DNA from: Cyanoderma ruficeps | Lineage: Eukaryota > Chordata > Aves > Passeriformes > Timaliidae | DNA: 64,000 bases | NCBI GenBank assembly: GCA_008694505.1 | Contig: VZDJ01007747.1 | Coordinates: 39,941,202-40,005,201, forward strand | Reading direction: 5' to 3' | Translations under genes and position numbers: made by a program | In this document: in pieces, positions 34,857 to 47,500 of the stretch | Layout: each line of letters begins with the position of its first letter | How positions within the stretch are numbered: the first letter of the stretch is position 1 | Notes under the pieces: model-generated | Database searches by the model: none | What the model was told of the DNA's origin: nothing | Seen by the model: only the letters and a program-made list of their open reading frames with translations

Positions 34857-34985
34857 GAGTGGGCTTTTAGGGAAAACATAAAGATGTCTGAGTGTCCATT
34901 TCAGACCATATTCAGTTTCTGAGTGGGTTTTCAGAAGAAACAGAGAGGATGTCTGAATGACCATTGCAGATTCAATTCAGTCTCT
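34857..34985 (+). repeat. Two tandem copies of a 64-65 bp unit
   Basis: GAGTGGGCTTTTAGGGAAAA at 34857 and GAGTGGGTTTTCAGAAGAAA at 34921 begin two adjacent copies. They share GATGTCTGA, then TGtCCATT or TGaCCATT, GCAGA and TTCAGTcTCT, with clear divergence. The surrounding 34570-34985 has an unusual composition for this locus and may be part of an unidentified LTR-type element. Confidence 0.55.
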
Positions 34986-35243
34986 GGGCAGATGCTTCCA
35001 TCATCAAGCATGCTTGCTAGTCCATTTCCAGTTGAGCCACATTCATTTATGTGCTGATGGCCCAAATCTTCCCCCATTCTGCACCCCCTCTCCTGAGGCT
35101 TCTCGGCGAATGTCCTTTTCCTGCCTTTAAATTCTTTATTTCTCAAGCACAAATTAATAGACAGAGGTTATTTGCAACAAAGCTGATTAGAAAAACCCAC
35201 CAAACAAATTTTTGTTTGCTGCTTCTGCCATCTGTTTTACCAG

Positions 35244-35392
35244 ATGTGGTACTTGGGGACATGGTTTGGCGATGGGCTTAGCAGTGCCTTGTTAATAATG
35301 GTTGTACTTGATGATCTTAGAGGGCTGTTCCAACCTTAATGAGCCTCTTATTTTAGGGGTTTTTCAACCTTAGTAATCCTGCGATTTTAAGG
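35244..35392 (+). mobile_element. CR1 LINE 3' end fragment
   Basis: GTGGTACTTGGGGACATGGTT, GGCGATGGGCTTAGCAGTGCC, TGGTTGTACTTGATGATCTTA and GGGCTGTTCCAACCTTAATGA match the 3' end of a common avian CR1 subfamily. This differs from the subfamily at 6.7, 8.7, 20.1 and 21.1 kb. Plus orientation, about 0.9 kb upstream of SLBP. Confidence 0.85.
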
Positions 35393-35839
35393 CCAGAAGA
35401 AAACCATCTCTCTGAAATGTCCCACAAGCCTTCAGGCTGCAAGTGTGTTGTTTAAAGCTGTTTGTGTTCTGCTGGAGTTCTTCAGGTTGTTTCTAAATTA
35501 CTGTTCTAAAATGTGAGTATATGCCCAGTAGCAGGATGAACGGGATCTCATTGTGCATGCATGTGCAAGAAAAAACCCCAGGAAGGGCCAAGGCAGAGCC
35601 ACCTCGTGTCATTACCCGACCTTCTTCACTATTGATACGAAATTTAATGCCGTGTCATTGTGAAATGTATGTGGTAACTGTCGGGCGTGGGGTTTGAACT
35701 GGCACTTAAAATACCCTGTGCGCTTCATCGGCCGTACAGCCATGCGGGGACCGTCATCCTTCATATGTAAATCTCTGGAATTTGTATTTTCCTTTTTGTT
35801 TGGGCTGGGTTTGTTTCCTGTTTCCCGGGAGTCCCGCCG

Positions 35840-36288
35840 CCAACGCGCGCCAAAACCGCCCGCCGCCGCGCTCGATTCTCCCGCCAACACGCCCCGGGGG
35901 CGGGACCGGGCGGAGCGGGCTGAGCCATTACCCTGGCGGGGGGGTGGGTGAAGTGTGTGAGCGTGTAAGGGCGCGGGGCGGCCGCTGCGCTTTCCCACTG
36001 GCGCCCCCCTCCGCACCTGTCCCCGTGGAGGCGCCCCGCGGGGAGGCGGAGCGGGCGGTGTCGCTCAGCGCCGGCGGGAGATGCGAAGGAGCTGAGCGAG
36101 AAGGCGGCAGCGCTCCCTCAGTTCTGCCTCATCGCCCGGCTCTGCCTCATCGCCCGCCTCAGCTGCCCTCGCCTGCCAGTCCCTCACCGCCCAGCTCTCC
36201 TTCACCGCCCAGCTCTCCTTCACCGCCCGCCTCAGCTCCCCGCGCCCGGCTGTGCCTCCAGCCCTCCCTCCCGAGGATACCCCGCGCC
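35840..36288 (+). promoter_or_regulatory. SLBP: SLBP CpG-island promoter with E2F-like sites
   Basis: A CpG island begins near 35.82 kb. GCGCGCCAAAA at 35845-35855 is, on the other strand, TTTTGGCGCGC, a full E2F consensus. CTCCCGCCAA at about 35878-35887 is a second E2F-like site. GC boxes (GGGGGCGGG) follow near 35895. A four-codon upstream ORF (ATG 36081, TGA 36093-36095) may lie in the leader. E2F control would fit S-phase histone mRNA demand, though SLBP is known to be regulated largely after transcription. Confidence 0.55.
36123..36231 (+). repeat. 18-bp pyrimidine-rich tandem repeat in the SLBP leader
   Basis: TCTGCCTCATCGCCCGGC at 36123-36140 repeats at 36141-36158. After a diverged stretch, TCTCCTTCACCGCCCAGC follows at 36196-36213 and again at 36214-36231. 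At least five recognisable copies with small changes lie between the CpG-island core and the start codon at 36289, so probably in the 5' UTR. Confidence 0.75.
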
Positions 36289-39200
36289 ATGTCCTTCCGC
36301 CAGAGGAGCCCGCACGGCAACACGAAGAGCAGGTAGGGCCGCCGGGCTGAGGCGGCGGGTGGCGGTGCCGGCCTCGTTCCCTCTGTGCTCCCCGGCCCTC
36401 GGTCCCCGCCGTCCCGCGGGCAGAATTCTCTGAGGGGAGGGGGGGAGGGGAAGCTGGAGAGCCCCCTCAGAAGGCCCAGAGAGCACCCTCAGAGGGCCCG
36501 CAGCGAGTGGCGTCGCCTCTCTGCGTTGGTGGGGGTGAAATCGGTCAATAACCGCGGTCTCTGAAGGAGGTTAAAGCGCCAAAGCCCATCTGGGTGCTCG
36601 TGTGTCGCTGTGTTTGTCCCCAGCCCGCAGCACGCCCCGCGCTGGGCCCAGGCGAGGAAACGCGGCGCCGACGGGAAGCGCCGGAGGCAGAACGAGCCCG
36701 AATCCTCCGTGCTTGAGGAAAACAAGCCCAGGGCTGAGGACAGCCGGCTGGACAGGTGAGCAATGGTGACAATGGCAGCGACTTCCCGCTCTTTTGTTCA
36801 CAGGAGCTGTTGAACTGACCATTCTCCAAGCCCTGCCTGTTAATCAATCGCTTATCAGCCACAAATAGCTGGCCTTAAAGGAGGGAAAAGGATCGAGTGC
36901 AGTGCTCCTATCTTGGAGTCTTATCTTGGAGTCAACGTTTTTAATTCGTACCTCTTGAACTAGGTTCTTGATAAATTATGTCCTATTTCGTGCTGGTTTA
37001 TTGCCATTTATCAAGAACTAATATTGTACAGGCCCATTATGTTTGTAAATACCGGCTGTACAAACAGTGGTGGTAAAATTAAAAGAAATGACAAAAATTC
37101 AATTCTTAGGAATCATCTATTCTGTGCTTCTGAAGGGAATACAGACCAGCCCTGAGAAGCTGTGTTATATTTCTGCACATTTGTGGGGGAATCCAGTTTT
37201 GAGGTTGCCCCATAACATTGCCTTCTGTGTTTCCCAGCACAGCTAGACTTAAGTATCTTTATTTTATATCACATTTACAGTCTGAGCTATTCATGGCACA
37301 GTCTCTTTAGTCACTTTGATCTTCGATGGGAGTTGTGGCCACAGCCCAGTTGATGAAATCAAGGTTTCTGATATAAAAGGGGGTATGTGGTGCCCACCTA
37401 TTTTCCTTTCCTGACGATTAGCAGGGAACACCTTGGTCAGTGGCTCAAGTTACACTATCCAGAGTAGCTTAAACTAATTCCAGGAAGCATGGTTGAACAG
37501 CAGTACAAGGATGAAACTTTACAGGTAGTTTCAACATAAATAAGCAACGCTTCTGTGTTTCTTCCAGTATTGAATTGTGCAGGCATACTCCCTGGTTTCA
37601 GTTTAGATTGAGCTCTGATTGAAATTTTTCGCTTCCTCTGCTGAAACTACTTTTTGTTTATGCCAATCCAACCATGTCAAATTAAAATTCTCAGAAGAAT
37701 ATCAGGGTGGAGGTTGGGTCGCCTCAATAATCACAGCACAGGTGCATAATCAAATAAGTATAAAAATGTACATCACAGTGTTGGGGAAAAAGCTCAGGAG
37801 TTGGGACCAACTGGGATTCTGCTGTTTGCTCTCTGCCACAGGAGAACAGTAACTGAACATGGCCCATATTCTCTGCAAAACTAGAAGTTGGTATAAGCAA
37901 AAGTTAAAAATTCTTGGAGCTTGAACATATCTTTGTACAGGGACTTGTATCATTTGCTATGGATTTTTAATTTTGCTAAGTTGCTAACTGGGTTTCATCT
38001 AAAAAGAACTTTTAGTTTGAATTTAACAAAACATTCAAAGTTGTGCAAACCAGTTTGGGAGCAAGGAGGGAGTTGGAGCTGGTTTTAGTGCAGATGGATC
38101 TAATTCCCTGACTCCAGGGGCCATGTTTGCACAGAAATTTCCAGATCTACTGAAAAAGCTCTGCTCTGTAGGATAGTTTTGAGTTTTACCTAGGGAAAAT
38201 TGGTCATCAGGAAGACAGACAGGGGAAACATCAACTACTCTGAATGCGGGCAGCAATAGATGTCTGGGAAGGGATGCTGAACCTGCTTGTGATGTTAATG
38301 GACCGCAGTAAAGTTGTTAAACCAGTTTGCAAAGTCATAACAAATCTCAGTTTTCCTAAGTAAAACAGGACATTTTTGTGCCTCTGCCTTCTTTACTAGG
38401 CATATATTTACATGGAGCAACTCCTGGTGCTATTGTGTAATTTTAATTAATTAGCTTTGCACCTTAATTCTGTGTTCCAGCTTTTATCTCTTATATAGCT
38501 CTAGTGAGTCTGCAGTCATCAAAGAGTAAATAATTGCTATGTCATTTGGTGGAGTGAAAGCAAGTGAGTAAATGAATAAAGTTGGTATTCCATGCACCAT
38601 TTTCTGAAGAACATGAGCTGGAAGTTACTGTAAGCATGGGCTGGCTCATCAAGCTACAGTGGTACGTTTCTATAGATACCCACATAAATTTTAAGAAAAC
38701 CCAACACAAACCACAGAACCTCAAGGTGAATCTCACAACTGATGCTTAATTTTTACAGTGATAACATTTTAATAGAACAAAAGGTTTTCATTACCATTTT
38801 GAGTACTGTAAATAATTATGTTTGAGGGATCAAGCTGTGAGTGGGGGAGGTAAATACAATAATCCAAACTTTTAACCACAGAGCCCTAATTTGTTTTTTC
38901 TTTCTAGTTTCACAACACCAGAAGGTCCTGGGCCCCTTTCCCGGTGTTTAGACTGGGCAACTGCAGTGGAAGAAGATGAAATGAGGACCAATGTTAACAA
39001 AGAAATTGCAAGGTACCCCTGCGTGTTCAAGATGAAGTGGTGAAAGGAAGGGAAATGCAAGTTGTCTTGTAGAATCTGTTTCAACTTGTATTTTTAACTT
39101 CACCATTGTAGTAAAATCAGGCCAACCTTAGCCTCTTGTCTGCTGCTTTTAGATCAGCTTTGGTTAAATCCTGCAGGAATGCCATGGGATACTCTGTGGA

Positions 39201-42200
39201 GATTGGATGTGTATCCCTAAATACCTCCCTTTTAGCAGAAGCTTTCCCTGAATCTCTTAGATTTAAGTACTTAAAAATACCCTTTCACTAATGACTTCTT
39301 TCATATCGTTGTTACAAGAAGTTGCTTTAGGGAAAATAGTCAGGAAAAGAATGTCCTTGTATTTATGTTGTTTTTTAAGGGAAAACTGAAACATCCATTT
39401 CATAACAAAAAGGCTTTTGCAGTGTCTGGGGTGTTGCTGCTTTTCTGAAAAATTAATTCAACTGTGAGCTGTGACTGTGCAGCCTTCATGTTCCTCTTTA
39501 TGTATATAATTTCTTAAAACTGATTTGAATTCTTACAGACACAGAAGAAAACTCCTGATAAATGAATTTTCAAGAGAAAGGAAGTCCTCCTCAGGAAGGT
39601 AGGTTAAAATTCTAGCTTTGCTGAGAAAAATCTTAATAGAATTTTCATTGTACAATGTTGTTTCTTAAAACACACAGCTTAAAATAGTTCATCTCGAGTT
39701 TGTTCCAACACCATGGTTTAGTAACACCCTGAGCATTTGTTTGAAAAGTTTGAACGTGTTTATTTATAGCCTTTTACAAGTGGGTTTGTTTGAGTGTCAG
39801 TGGTTTTGTAGTAGTCCCAAACCTACAATGTTTCTTTTCTTCAGTTCCGATTCAAAGGAGTCCACGGTGGCAGTAGAACTTGAGACAGATGAGGTGGTTT
39901 TGCTGAGAAGACAAAAACAGATAAACTATGGCAAAAACACGATTGCATATGATAGATACATTAAAGAGGTTCCCAGGTAAGCTACTTGACTTTCTAGAAA
40001 CCTAAATGTCCACCTGCAAGTCATACCTGTTCCTTATAAGCACATTAATGTATGAAACTTGGTATCCAATACACATTTAAATAGAAGGCATCTACAAATT
40101 AAACTTTTAAGACATTTTTGAACTGTTAGATCACACTATCAACTGAGATGTGGTTTGAGGTTTAATTTTAATGAGTCAGTATATAAGAAATACCTCATGC
40201 TGCTGAAATGGAAATGAAAGTTCTTTTGGATGTGCTTATCATCGAGAGGAAATGAAACTGCTTTTTGCAGTCAGCTTTCTCGTGAGTTAACTACAAGACA
40301 AAATGGGCTACAGTTGCTATTAACTTTGGAAAAAGTTTTCAGACCTATGAATGATAATCTTTTTTATTATTATTTATTATTACTATTATTATTTTGTTTG
40401 AATTGGAATCAGAAAAGCTAAGAAGTTTGCATGGAGCTGGCAGATCTTTGCTTGAGTGGTGGAATTGTGCATTGCTCTTTTCTCATAACTAATACAATCA
40501 GTTAACATTTAAAGCTGTGTTATGTATGGGTGAATAAAGCACTGATAATTTTTTCATGTCTAATATCCGAATAGATGCCATCGTATCCCAGGAGTTCATC
40601 CCAGGACTCCAAACAAATTTAAGAAGTACAGCCGTAGGTCATGGGACCAGCAGATTAAACTGTGGAAAGTTGCCCTGCATTCCTGGGATCCTCCAACTGA
40701 AGGAGAATGTGATCTGCAGGAACTGTATGTACAGAGTATTCAAAATACTTTTATAGAAATTAATGATTAAGAAATAAACACCACCCCCAGCATAGTTCTT
40801 TTTGAGACAAGTCAGTGAGTGCTGAATGTTTTCACTAATTATTAATCCACACTTAGTGCTGTTCAGTTCCTTCTCAATCAAAATATCCAGTGGCTTCCTG
40901 CTCTCTGCCCAGTGTCCTTGGAAGGGCATGCATACATATCCCTCACTTTCTTAATGGTGAAAGCAGAGCCAGTTCTGCACTGCTCTATAAAACAATTACC
41001 ACACTGTTGACATGAGCCAGTTCTTTCAGAGTAGTCTGCAAATTATCTGGTAGGAGCAGTGCTGGAGAGTTCTCACTAATGGCTGGTCTCCTGAATATTG
41101 AGATTGAACCAAGAACCAACCCAGTGTACAAGAACCTGCCTCACCCTTCTCACTTCCTAGTGCAAGAGCAGTGGTATAAAATGTTTCTTGACCAGACAGG
41201 GAGAATTGTGAGTTCATCCCAAGGTAGCACCAAGCTCAAAGCATGGCCACAAGCGTTCACAGTCCAAGCTCTAGAAGATGTAGAGTGATGCCCTAGTTAT
41301 TTTCCTCTGTAGAAAGCAATACAGCTGATCAGCAACATGTGACATAAAACGGGCAGTAGAGAATGAAGGGGACAAAGATAGAACTTAATTCCTCAGCAGG
41401 CAGTTTTGTGTTAATAAAGTAGTGTTTTTCCTTAATAGCATGCTAATTTTAAAACTAGTGCAGAGCAATAGGATCTAAAAGCAAAGCTTCCTTTTAGCTT
41501 CCCTTTACTTGCTGTAGGTGTGAGGGGAGTTGGTACTTCAGCCTGCAGTTCTGCTTGCTCTCCCCAGTTTCCCACCACTGTCCCTGTGATCTCTGTAGGT
41601 CTCTTTGCTCTCCTCTGGCCATTTTGTTTTTTCAAAACTGCACAACAAAGTGCATCTTAACGCTGAAAAATCAAATTTGTTTTATGCTATATTCTTCTAA
41701 ATGATTTTACAGTTGTCCTGTTGACCTTGGTGAGATGGAGACAGAATCTGTTGGAAGCAACTCTACTGAATCTCAAACGAGCTGTCAAGATAATGATGTA
41801 AGTATATCTGTCATTTGCATAACCATTTGATGATAATTGGTTCATTGCTTAGAATTATATCCAGAATAACCTGAATACCTCACAGATCCCATCATCTACT
41901 TTGTTTAGGGACTGTTTATAAAGCTCATCAATCTTGAAATTCAGGTATTTTCCAGCTATAACCATTATCTGTCTGTAGTCTTGGGTTTAAAAAATTAGAA
42001 CTTAAATGATCATTTCAAATTTAAAATATCCAATTTTTTCATAGCTTACAAAAGAAAATTTATCAGTTAAAAACAAATCAGTTATGAACTGTAATGTACA
42101 GTGAGAGAAATACTACTTTAAATTGCAATATCTAATGTTAAAACAGGGTGGAATTTCCTTGTCACACAGAAGTAGGCTCCTTTTGTGTCCAGAAAGCACT

Positions 42201-42624
42201 TGGTACAGCTGAGCAGTAAAGATCTAGGAATGCTTTTCTTACTGGATTTGTTTTTCTAACATTAAAACTGTATGATGTTTTAATGTTTGCATGTATAGCT
42301 CCTTAACACTTGCAAGGTATCTTCAAATGTGGTTGGATCGGCAGAAGTTTACATCTCTTTAATCTTAAGACTAGCATTGAGGTTTTATGGCCTTTAAAGC
42401 ATTTGTAAGCCTTTGCTATAGGGCTGTCTAAATGAATTACAGAATTTAATTACCTGTACCAATAACCTCTACTTAACTAGTAATTATTAATTGCCTTTCC
42501 CTTCCAGGATACCTGTTCTGGTACTCCCACCAAAGTTAGACATGTTGACTATCAAGCAGAAGGAGAATTTGACTTGGAAGTGTGTTTGAGTGAGCCACTG
42601 AAAGAATTTGATACTTTGAGTTAA
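36289..42624 (+). CDS. SLBP: SLBP, histone mRNA stem-loop-binding protein
   Basis: Binds the 3' stem-loop of replication-dependent histone mRNAs and is needed for their processing, export and translation. Eight exons: 36289-36332, 36624-36755, 38908-39012, 39539-39598, 39845-39976, 40575-40724, 41713-41797 and 42508-42624, all phase-compatible, giving 274 residues (about 270 in human). Residues 59-65 SFTTPEG are the phosphodegron that drives SLBP loss after S phase. D74-W75 and V79-E80-E81 match the SLIP1-binding translation motif. Exon 4 carries RRKLL, the cyclin-docking-type motif. The RNA-binding domain spans about 128-198, with [20 protein letters not shown], Thr169 in TPNK (the conserved phosphothreonine) and [13 protein letters not shown]. 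The C-terminal [11 protein letters not shown] and [12 protein letters not shown] match human. The start was chosen by phase and CpG-island position. The donor after exon 6 is GTATGT, as in the neighbouring paralogue. Confidence 0.97.
40361..40395 (+). repeat. TTA-rich microsatellite in SLBP intron 5
   Basis: A run of TTA/TTTA units (TTATTATTATTTATTATTAC and on) of about 35 bases. It is probably variable in length and has no obvious function. Confidence 0.8.
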
Positions 42625-43440
42625 ATAGCCTAGTGCAAACTGTTTTAGAGATAGTTTCTTTTAAATCTGGGAAGAGTTTCTTTTAAATTTGGGAGGCTAG
42701 CTTGATCTGTAACCTGTTAATAGTAAGAAAGCTTAAGCAAAGTTGAAGACTGTTCTCAAAGCTGTGATTGGTCTAGATATTCTCCAGACCAGACTTCTGT
42801 AAAATTGCAATTAAGTTGTTTGACTTCTTGTTAACTTTTAATTTATGTATATCAGATTTCTTTTTATAAAACTTTTCAGTAGAAAAACTAGCCAAAGGCA
42901 GTGCTATCCTCTAGTAATTATAAATAGCACAGCAAGATCTTACCAGTTTTTCCATTTTTTTTTTAATGTTACCTTGCTTTTACATCTGGCTCTTGTAAAA
43001 CACCTGACCTGAAGTAATGCACGTGGTACTGAACCATGGGGCTGATTAGTACTAGTAAACCCATCTACTGCAGTTACTGTAAGATTAACTACCTTACCTT
43101 AAAAAAAAAAAAAGCTTTTTTTGTGAAAATGTTTCAGAAACAATTGGAATTTTAAGACTTAGAAAATTGGAGGTCAACCTGGTAAAGTCTATGCAATAAT
43201 GTTGGGTTTTTTTAGAAGCAGTAGCCTTAATTTGAAATTTGTAAATAAGTCATCAGTCATTCATTAATGCAGTCAAGAAAACAATGTCTAGGGAAAGTGC
43301 TTGATTCTTTCTGTTTTCTGGTTTTAAATGTAAAACTGTTGTAAATGTTAACTGTATGGATTTTCTGCTGAGAGCAGTTCGTGTTTCTATTGCCTTTGTG
43401 TGGGATGTTGCTGGAAAATAAACAGAACTGCATTTACTTT
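42625..43440 (+). other. SLBP: SLBP 3' UTR
   Basis: The stretch between the SLBP stop codon and the first clear AATAAA (43417-43422). It is AT-rich, with TTTTTT runs and an A13 tract near 43101. Its end is set by the polyadenylation signal and so is approximate. Confidence 0.6.
43417..43422 (+). terminator. SLBP: Candidate polyadenylation signal of SLBP
   Basis: AATAAA about 0.8 kb after the stop codon, followed by a T- and GT-rich stretch (TTTACTTTTACATGTGACTC). It is a plausible end of the SLBP transcript. Confidence 0.6.
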
Positions 43441-44249
43441 TACATGTGACTCTTCATTTCCTGCTAGCAGTGCTCTGTGGATAATGAAATGCAGGGACAT
43501 ACTGAAAGCCAAGTGTCTGATATTGGTACTAAGCCAGGATATATCTGTGTTAGCAGCATCTTCTGACTTTGAAGAGACCCTAAAATCTATTTACTTGGCC
43601 ACCCGATTGGATTTGAGACAATTTAGTTTAGTAGATGTCTATTAGCTGGTTGCCAAGTTCTGTTCTCTAGGAAAAACTGCCAGAAGAGCTGGGTGAACAC
43701 CTTCACTCCTCTTTACTAACAGGACCACTTTTACAGTCACTTCACCTGGTTTTATCTCTTAAAATGGAATTTCTGGATATTGACGTTACACCCTTTAGAC
43801 TCATCAACTCAAGGGAGTATCTTAGCTAGTAATACTGCTTACAGCTGTCTAATTTGTTAGGCACTTTTGAAATCAGGTAGCTTGATCTGATGGAGAAACC
43901 TGCAAGAGGAAGTAGTGCCATTGGGATAAGGGTGGTGCTAAGCTCTGGTGTTAAGGACACAGCCTTCCTAACATGTATTTTTTCCAGAGAAGGCAACAAA
44001 AGGGTAGTTGCTTTCTACCTTGACTGAGGACCCCCTGTTCTTCCCAGTCTTCTTTTCTCATGTCACATTTTCTGGCTATCCTGTTCCTGATTGTTCTTAA
44101 GTATTTTTGGTGTGTCAGTCTGTAGCTGAGTATCAGAACTGCTAAAGAAGTTTTTCTATCCTACTGCAGCCACAGGTTGGATCAGTGGGATGTTCAGGAG
44201 ATTGTTTAGAGGCTTCTGAGGGATAAAATTACTTATACCTGGTTTTGAA

Positions 44250-44560
44250 ATAAGGAAGCACATGGGTTGGGACAATCTCTTGAGCACAAATGCAGGCTGG
44301 GGGATGAACAGATGGAGAAGGAGCCCTGAGGGGAAGGACTTGGGGATGTTGGTGGGTGGATGAGAAACTTGAAGTGACTCAGCCATGTGCACTCACAGCT
44401 CAGAAAGCCAACTGTGTCCTGGGCTGCACCAAGAGCAGCATGGCCACCAGGGTGAGGGAGGAGACTCTGCCCCTCTGTTCTGCTTCTCTGAGACCCCGCC
44501 TTGAGTGCTCATCCAGCTCTGGGGTGAAATGTGGGGAAAACATTGTGAAGAACACCCTGG
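44250..44560 (+). mobile_element. CR1 LINE internal fragment
   Basis: GAGCACAAATGCAGGCTGGG, AGCCCTGAGGGGAAGGACTTG, GTGCACTCACAGCTCAGAAAG, GTCCTGGGCTGCACCAAGAG, GAGACTCTGCCCCTCTGTTC and GAGTGCTCATCCAGCTCTGG track the CR1 3' region upstream of the terminal part. Plus orientation. The 3' terminus is missing. Confidence 0.85.
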
Positions 44561-47500
44561 GCAGTGTTCACTCAAACAACTGGGATGCACCTCTGTTATA
44601 ATGAAGCACACAAACAATGTATTAATTTCTGCAGAGCAACTTCTCAGTGGTTAGTCCATAATCTGGTATATAATTTGAGATTAATACAACTAGCCTGCTA
44701 CTACTTAGACAAGGTTCTCAGCACAGGCCTTGGGGTATGCCCCTCTTGCATTGCCTGTGCCCTCCTCTGCCTGACCCTGCCCTGCTGAGATGGGTGTTGC
44801 TCACTCTTGTTCCATCTCTGCTCTATCCTGTCACCTTTCAGTGTGCTCTGTCACTTCTGCTTCAGACTGTAAGGTTCTATGTCACTGGTTTGGGGTTTTT
44901 TGGTGGGTTTTTTTGGCTGGTTTATCTGTTGTTTTCTTTTCCTGTGGTGTGCTCCAGCTTGCTTACAGATATCTTAATTCTATTGATCTCGTTCAAAGCA
45001 GTCTGAGGTGCTGTTCAGCTTTCAATTCTGTGCAGCACACTCACCCAGGAACCAGGTGGGTATGATCCATACTAGAAATGTAGCTGGTCTGTAGCTGGCT
45101 GTAAAACAGGCTCAGATTTGTTACTTTTTCCTGAAGGGTCTGGCCATCCACAGTAATGTCTTCATGTAGTGGTTTTGGTTTGAGTTTTTTAGTTAATATA
45201 TTATTTGTGTGGTGATTTTATGTTTGTTGAATTTTGTTTAATGTTAACTTAACATTGGGGCTTAGCTTAAACTTTTAACTTACAAAGTAATGTTAACTTC
45301 TCACCAGCTAAAAAATAAAAGCCAAATCACTTAAAACATTTAATTAAACCAAGGTCTCCAAAGGCATAGAAAATACTCTTATTTGTCAGCCAAACTATGA
45401 ATTTATGCTATAACTTAAAAAAAAAGACAAACCAAACTCTTTTACATTTATGCTATACCACCACACTTCACTACAACAAGTCCCCTTTGTTTCAGTTAGT
45501 TAGATCACTTAGTTTTTATGGTTGGTATTTAAAGAGAGCACTCAGTTTGGATGTTTTTCCAAAGGTACTGAACACCAAATTAGAAAAAAACCGGGAGTTA
45601 TTTTGCTTTAGCATTAAGCCCTCTAGTGGTTAAATGTAGGCTAACCCCATCCATTTAGGGCAGTGTCTGGTAATAGAGGAATCTTATGGAAAAACAATAT
45701 CCATATGTTCAGTTGTGCATAGTTGCACACAGTGGAGTTTGCTTCAGATGGAGAACAAGCGAGTACTGCTGTCAAATTTTAGCCTTATTAGGTTAAATCC
45801 CTGTAAAAATAAAACTGAGCAGGTTGTTCTGTAGGCAGCAGAACCTGTCAACCCTGCTTTTTATAGACCTGTGCCTTCTGGTTTGTGTTTGTCTTACTCC
45901 CTTCACACCAAGCCCTGTCCCCTTTCAGCATGCTCCTGCCATGGCTGGCTGACAGCAGTCGTGGCTGTGGCTAATTTAAAGCTCCATCTGTTTTGGCTGG
46001 GCCAAGGGTACACGTGTGTGGGTAGGGTGGCAAGCAGAACGTTGAAGAGCTGAGCTGTCCCAGCTTGTCCTTCACTTGGGCATTAATTGGGTCTTCCTTC
46101 ATTACTCAGCTGTTGTCATAAACCATGAGGGAACGTATTTACCTTTCTGCTCAGTACCTGGACAGCCAGTTCAAAAATTAGAGGTGACAGGACAGAGATT
46201 TTGGAAAAGACTTGCCAGTACAACAATTTAATGCTCTAAGGGAGCCAAGCTAAAACCAGCTTTCTTCCAGGAATCCATTTTTAAGTCAAAAATACCATTC
46301 AAACAACTTTCTGTTCATGCAAGTGTTTACTGAAGTTATTTTGAGGATTATCTGTTTATTGTGCTCCTAATGTAAATAAGAGCATATGGAGAGCAACTAC
46401 CTATGCCTGGGGGATCAGGCACTTCATTATCAAAACTGGGCTAGTAAAAGACCCCTTTTAAAAGAATTTTGACCTCACTAGAAGTTCTTGCTCTTCTGTG
46501 TTTTCTTCTATATGGTTTCTCATAATGTGAGAAGATTGGTTGCTAGCTGTTGAATACTAAGTTTGAGCGCTTCCTGACAACTAGGGATAAATTTGCCAAA
46601 ATATATAAATAGTTAAGAGATTGAAATTACTTTGTGAAGTGTCAAAAATCCATTTTACTTTCAAGGAAAGCAGTGTAGTTAGAATGTAATATATACACCT
46701 TCGTTAGAGAAAGTGGTAATGCTGAGCAGAACTTACTCCAGTTGTGCACTGGTTAGTTTTGTGGTATCTGGGTAATACCTAAACACAAATCATGCAAGGA
46801 ACCAAGATTTAGCATCTGCCACTGCTGGCCTCCACTGTATTTTTTGGTTAGCTATCCTGTTTACTCTGAGCTTGTCACTTACCTCTTGGATTGTGTTCAA
46901 GCACAAGAGAGAAATAATATATCCAAAAAATGCTGATTCATACGCTCAAGAAATAACTTCACTTTGAGTGGAAATTTGGAACTTGTTCTAACCCACTTGG
47001 GTTAAAGTGGGGCCCAGCTGTCTGTGTTGGGACCTTTCTATCCATCCAAGTGTCTATTGAGGAAGTTTCTGGGAGGTACAGGAGTGGCTCCAATTATTAG
47101 CAAAAACAACGTTCCCTTTTGTGTTCCTTTAGAAAGGGGCTATTCCATTTCTGCTGGGAAATACTTTGTTTTCAGAAATATGAGTGCCATGTAGAGATGA
47201 AGATTTGGGCCTGCTCTTTCATTCCACTTTCATGTGCTGGAATCAAAGATACTTTGGAGCACTGCAGAGGGCAGTAAAAGTGCATGTTTAATTACAGGCA
47301 CACAAAAGGGAGCTCTGAGTTGCTTTACATTTGTTGTAAATGCCAGGAATCTAATTATACTTACTGATTCTGACCTCAGGAGCAGCCCATAGTTCCAATA
47401 AAGCCCCTTCAAGTCTGTCATCTTTCACTGTTCTTTCCATTTCCAGTTTCACTTGATCTTAAGCCCATTATTACAAGGAATGGAAGATAATAGCAACTTA

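Larger units (their letters stand above)
29755..35243. other. Between the two SLBP-family genes
   Basis: Apart from the decayed exon at 30495-30645 and the repeat at 34857-34985, no gene was recognised. A possible polyadenylation signal ATTAAA lies at 32789-32794. Open frames near 31.6-32.0 kb and 32.4-32.7 kb show no family features and are taken as chance. Confidence 0.4.
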
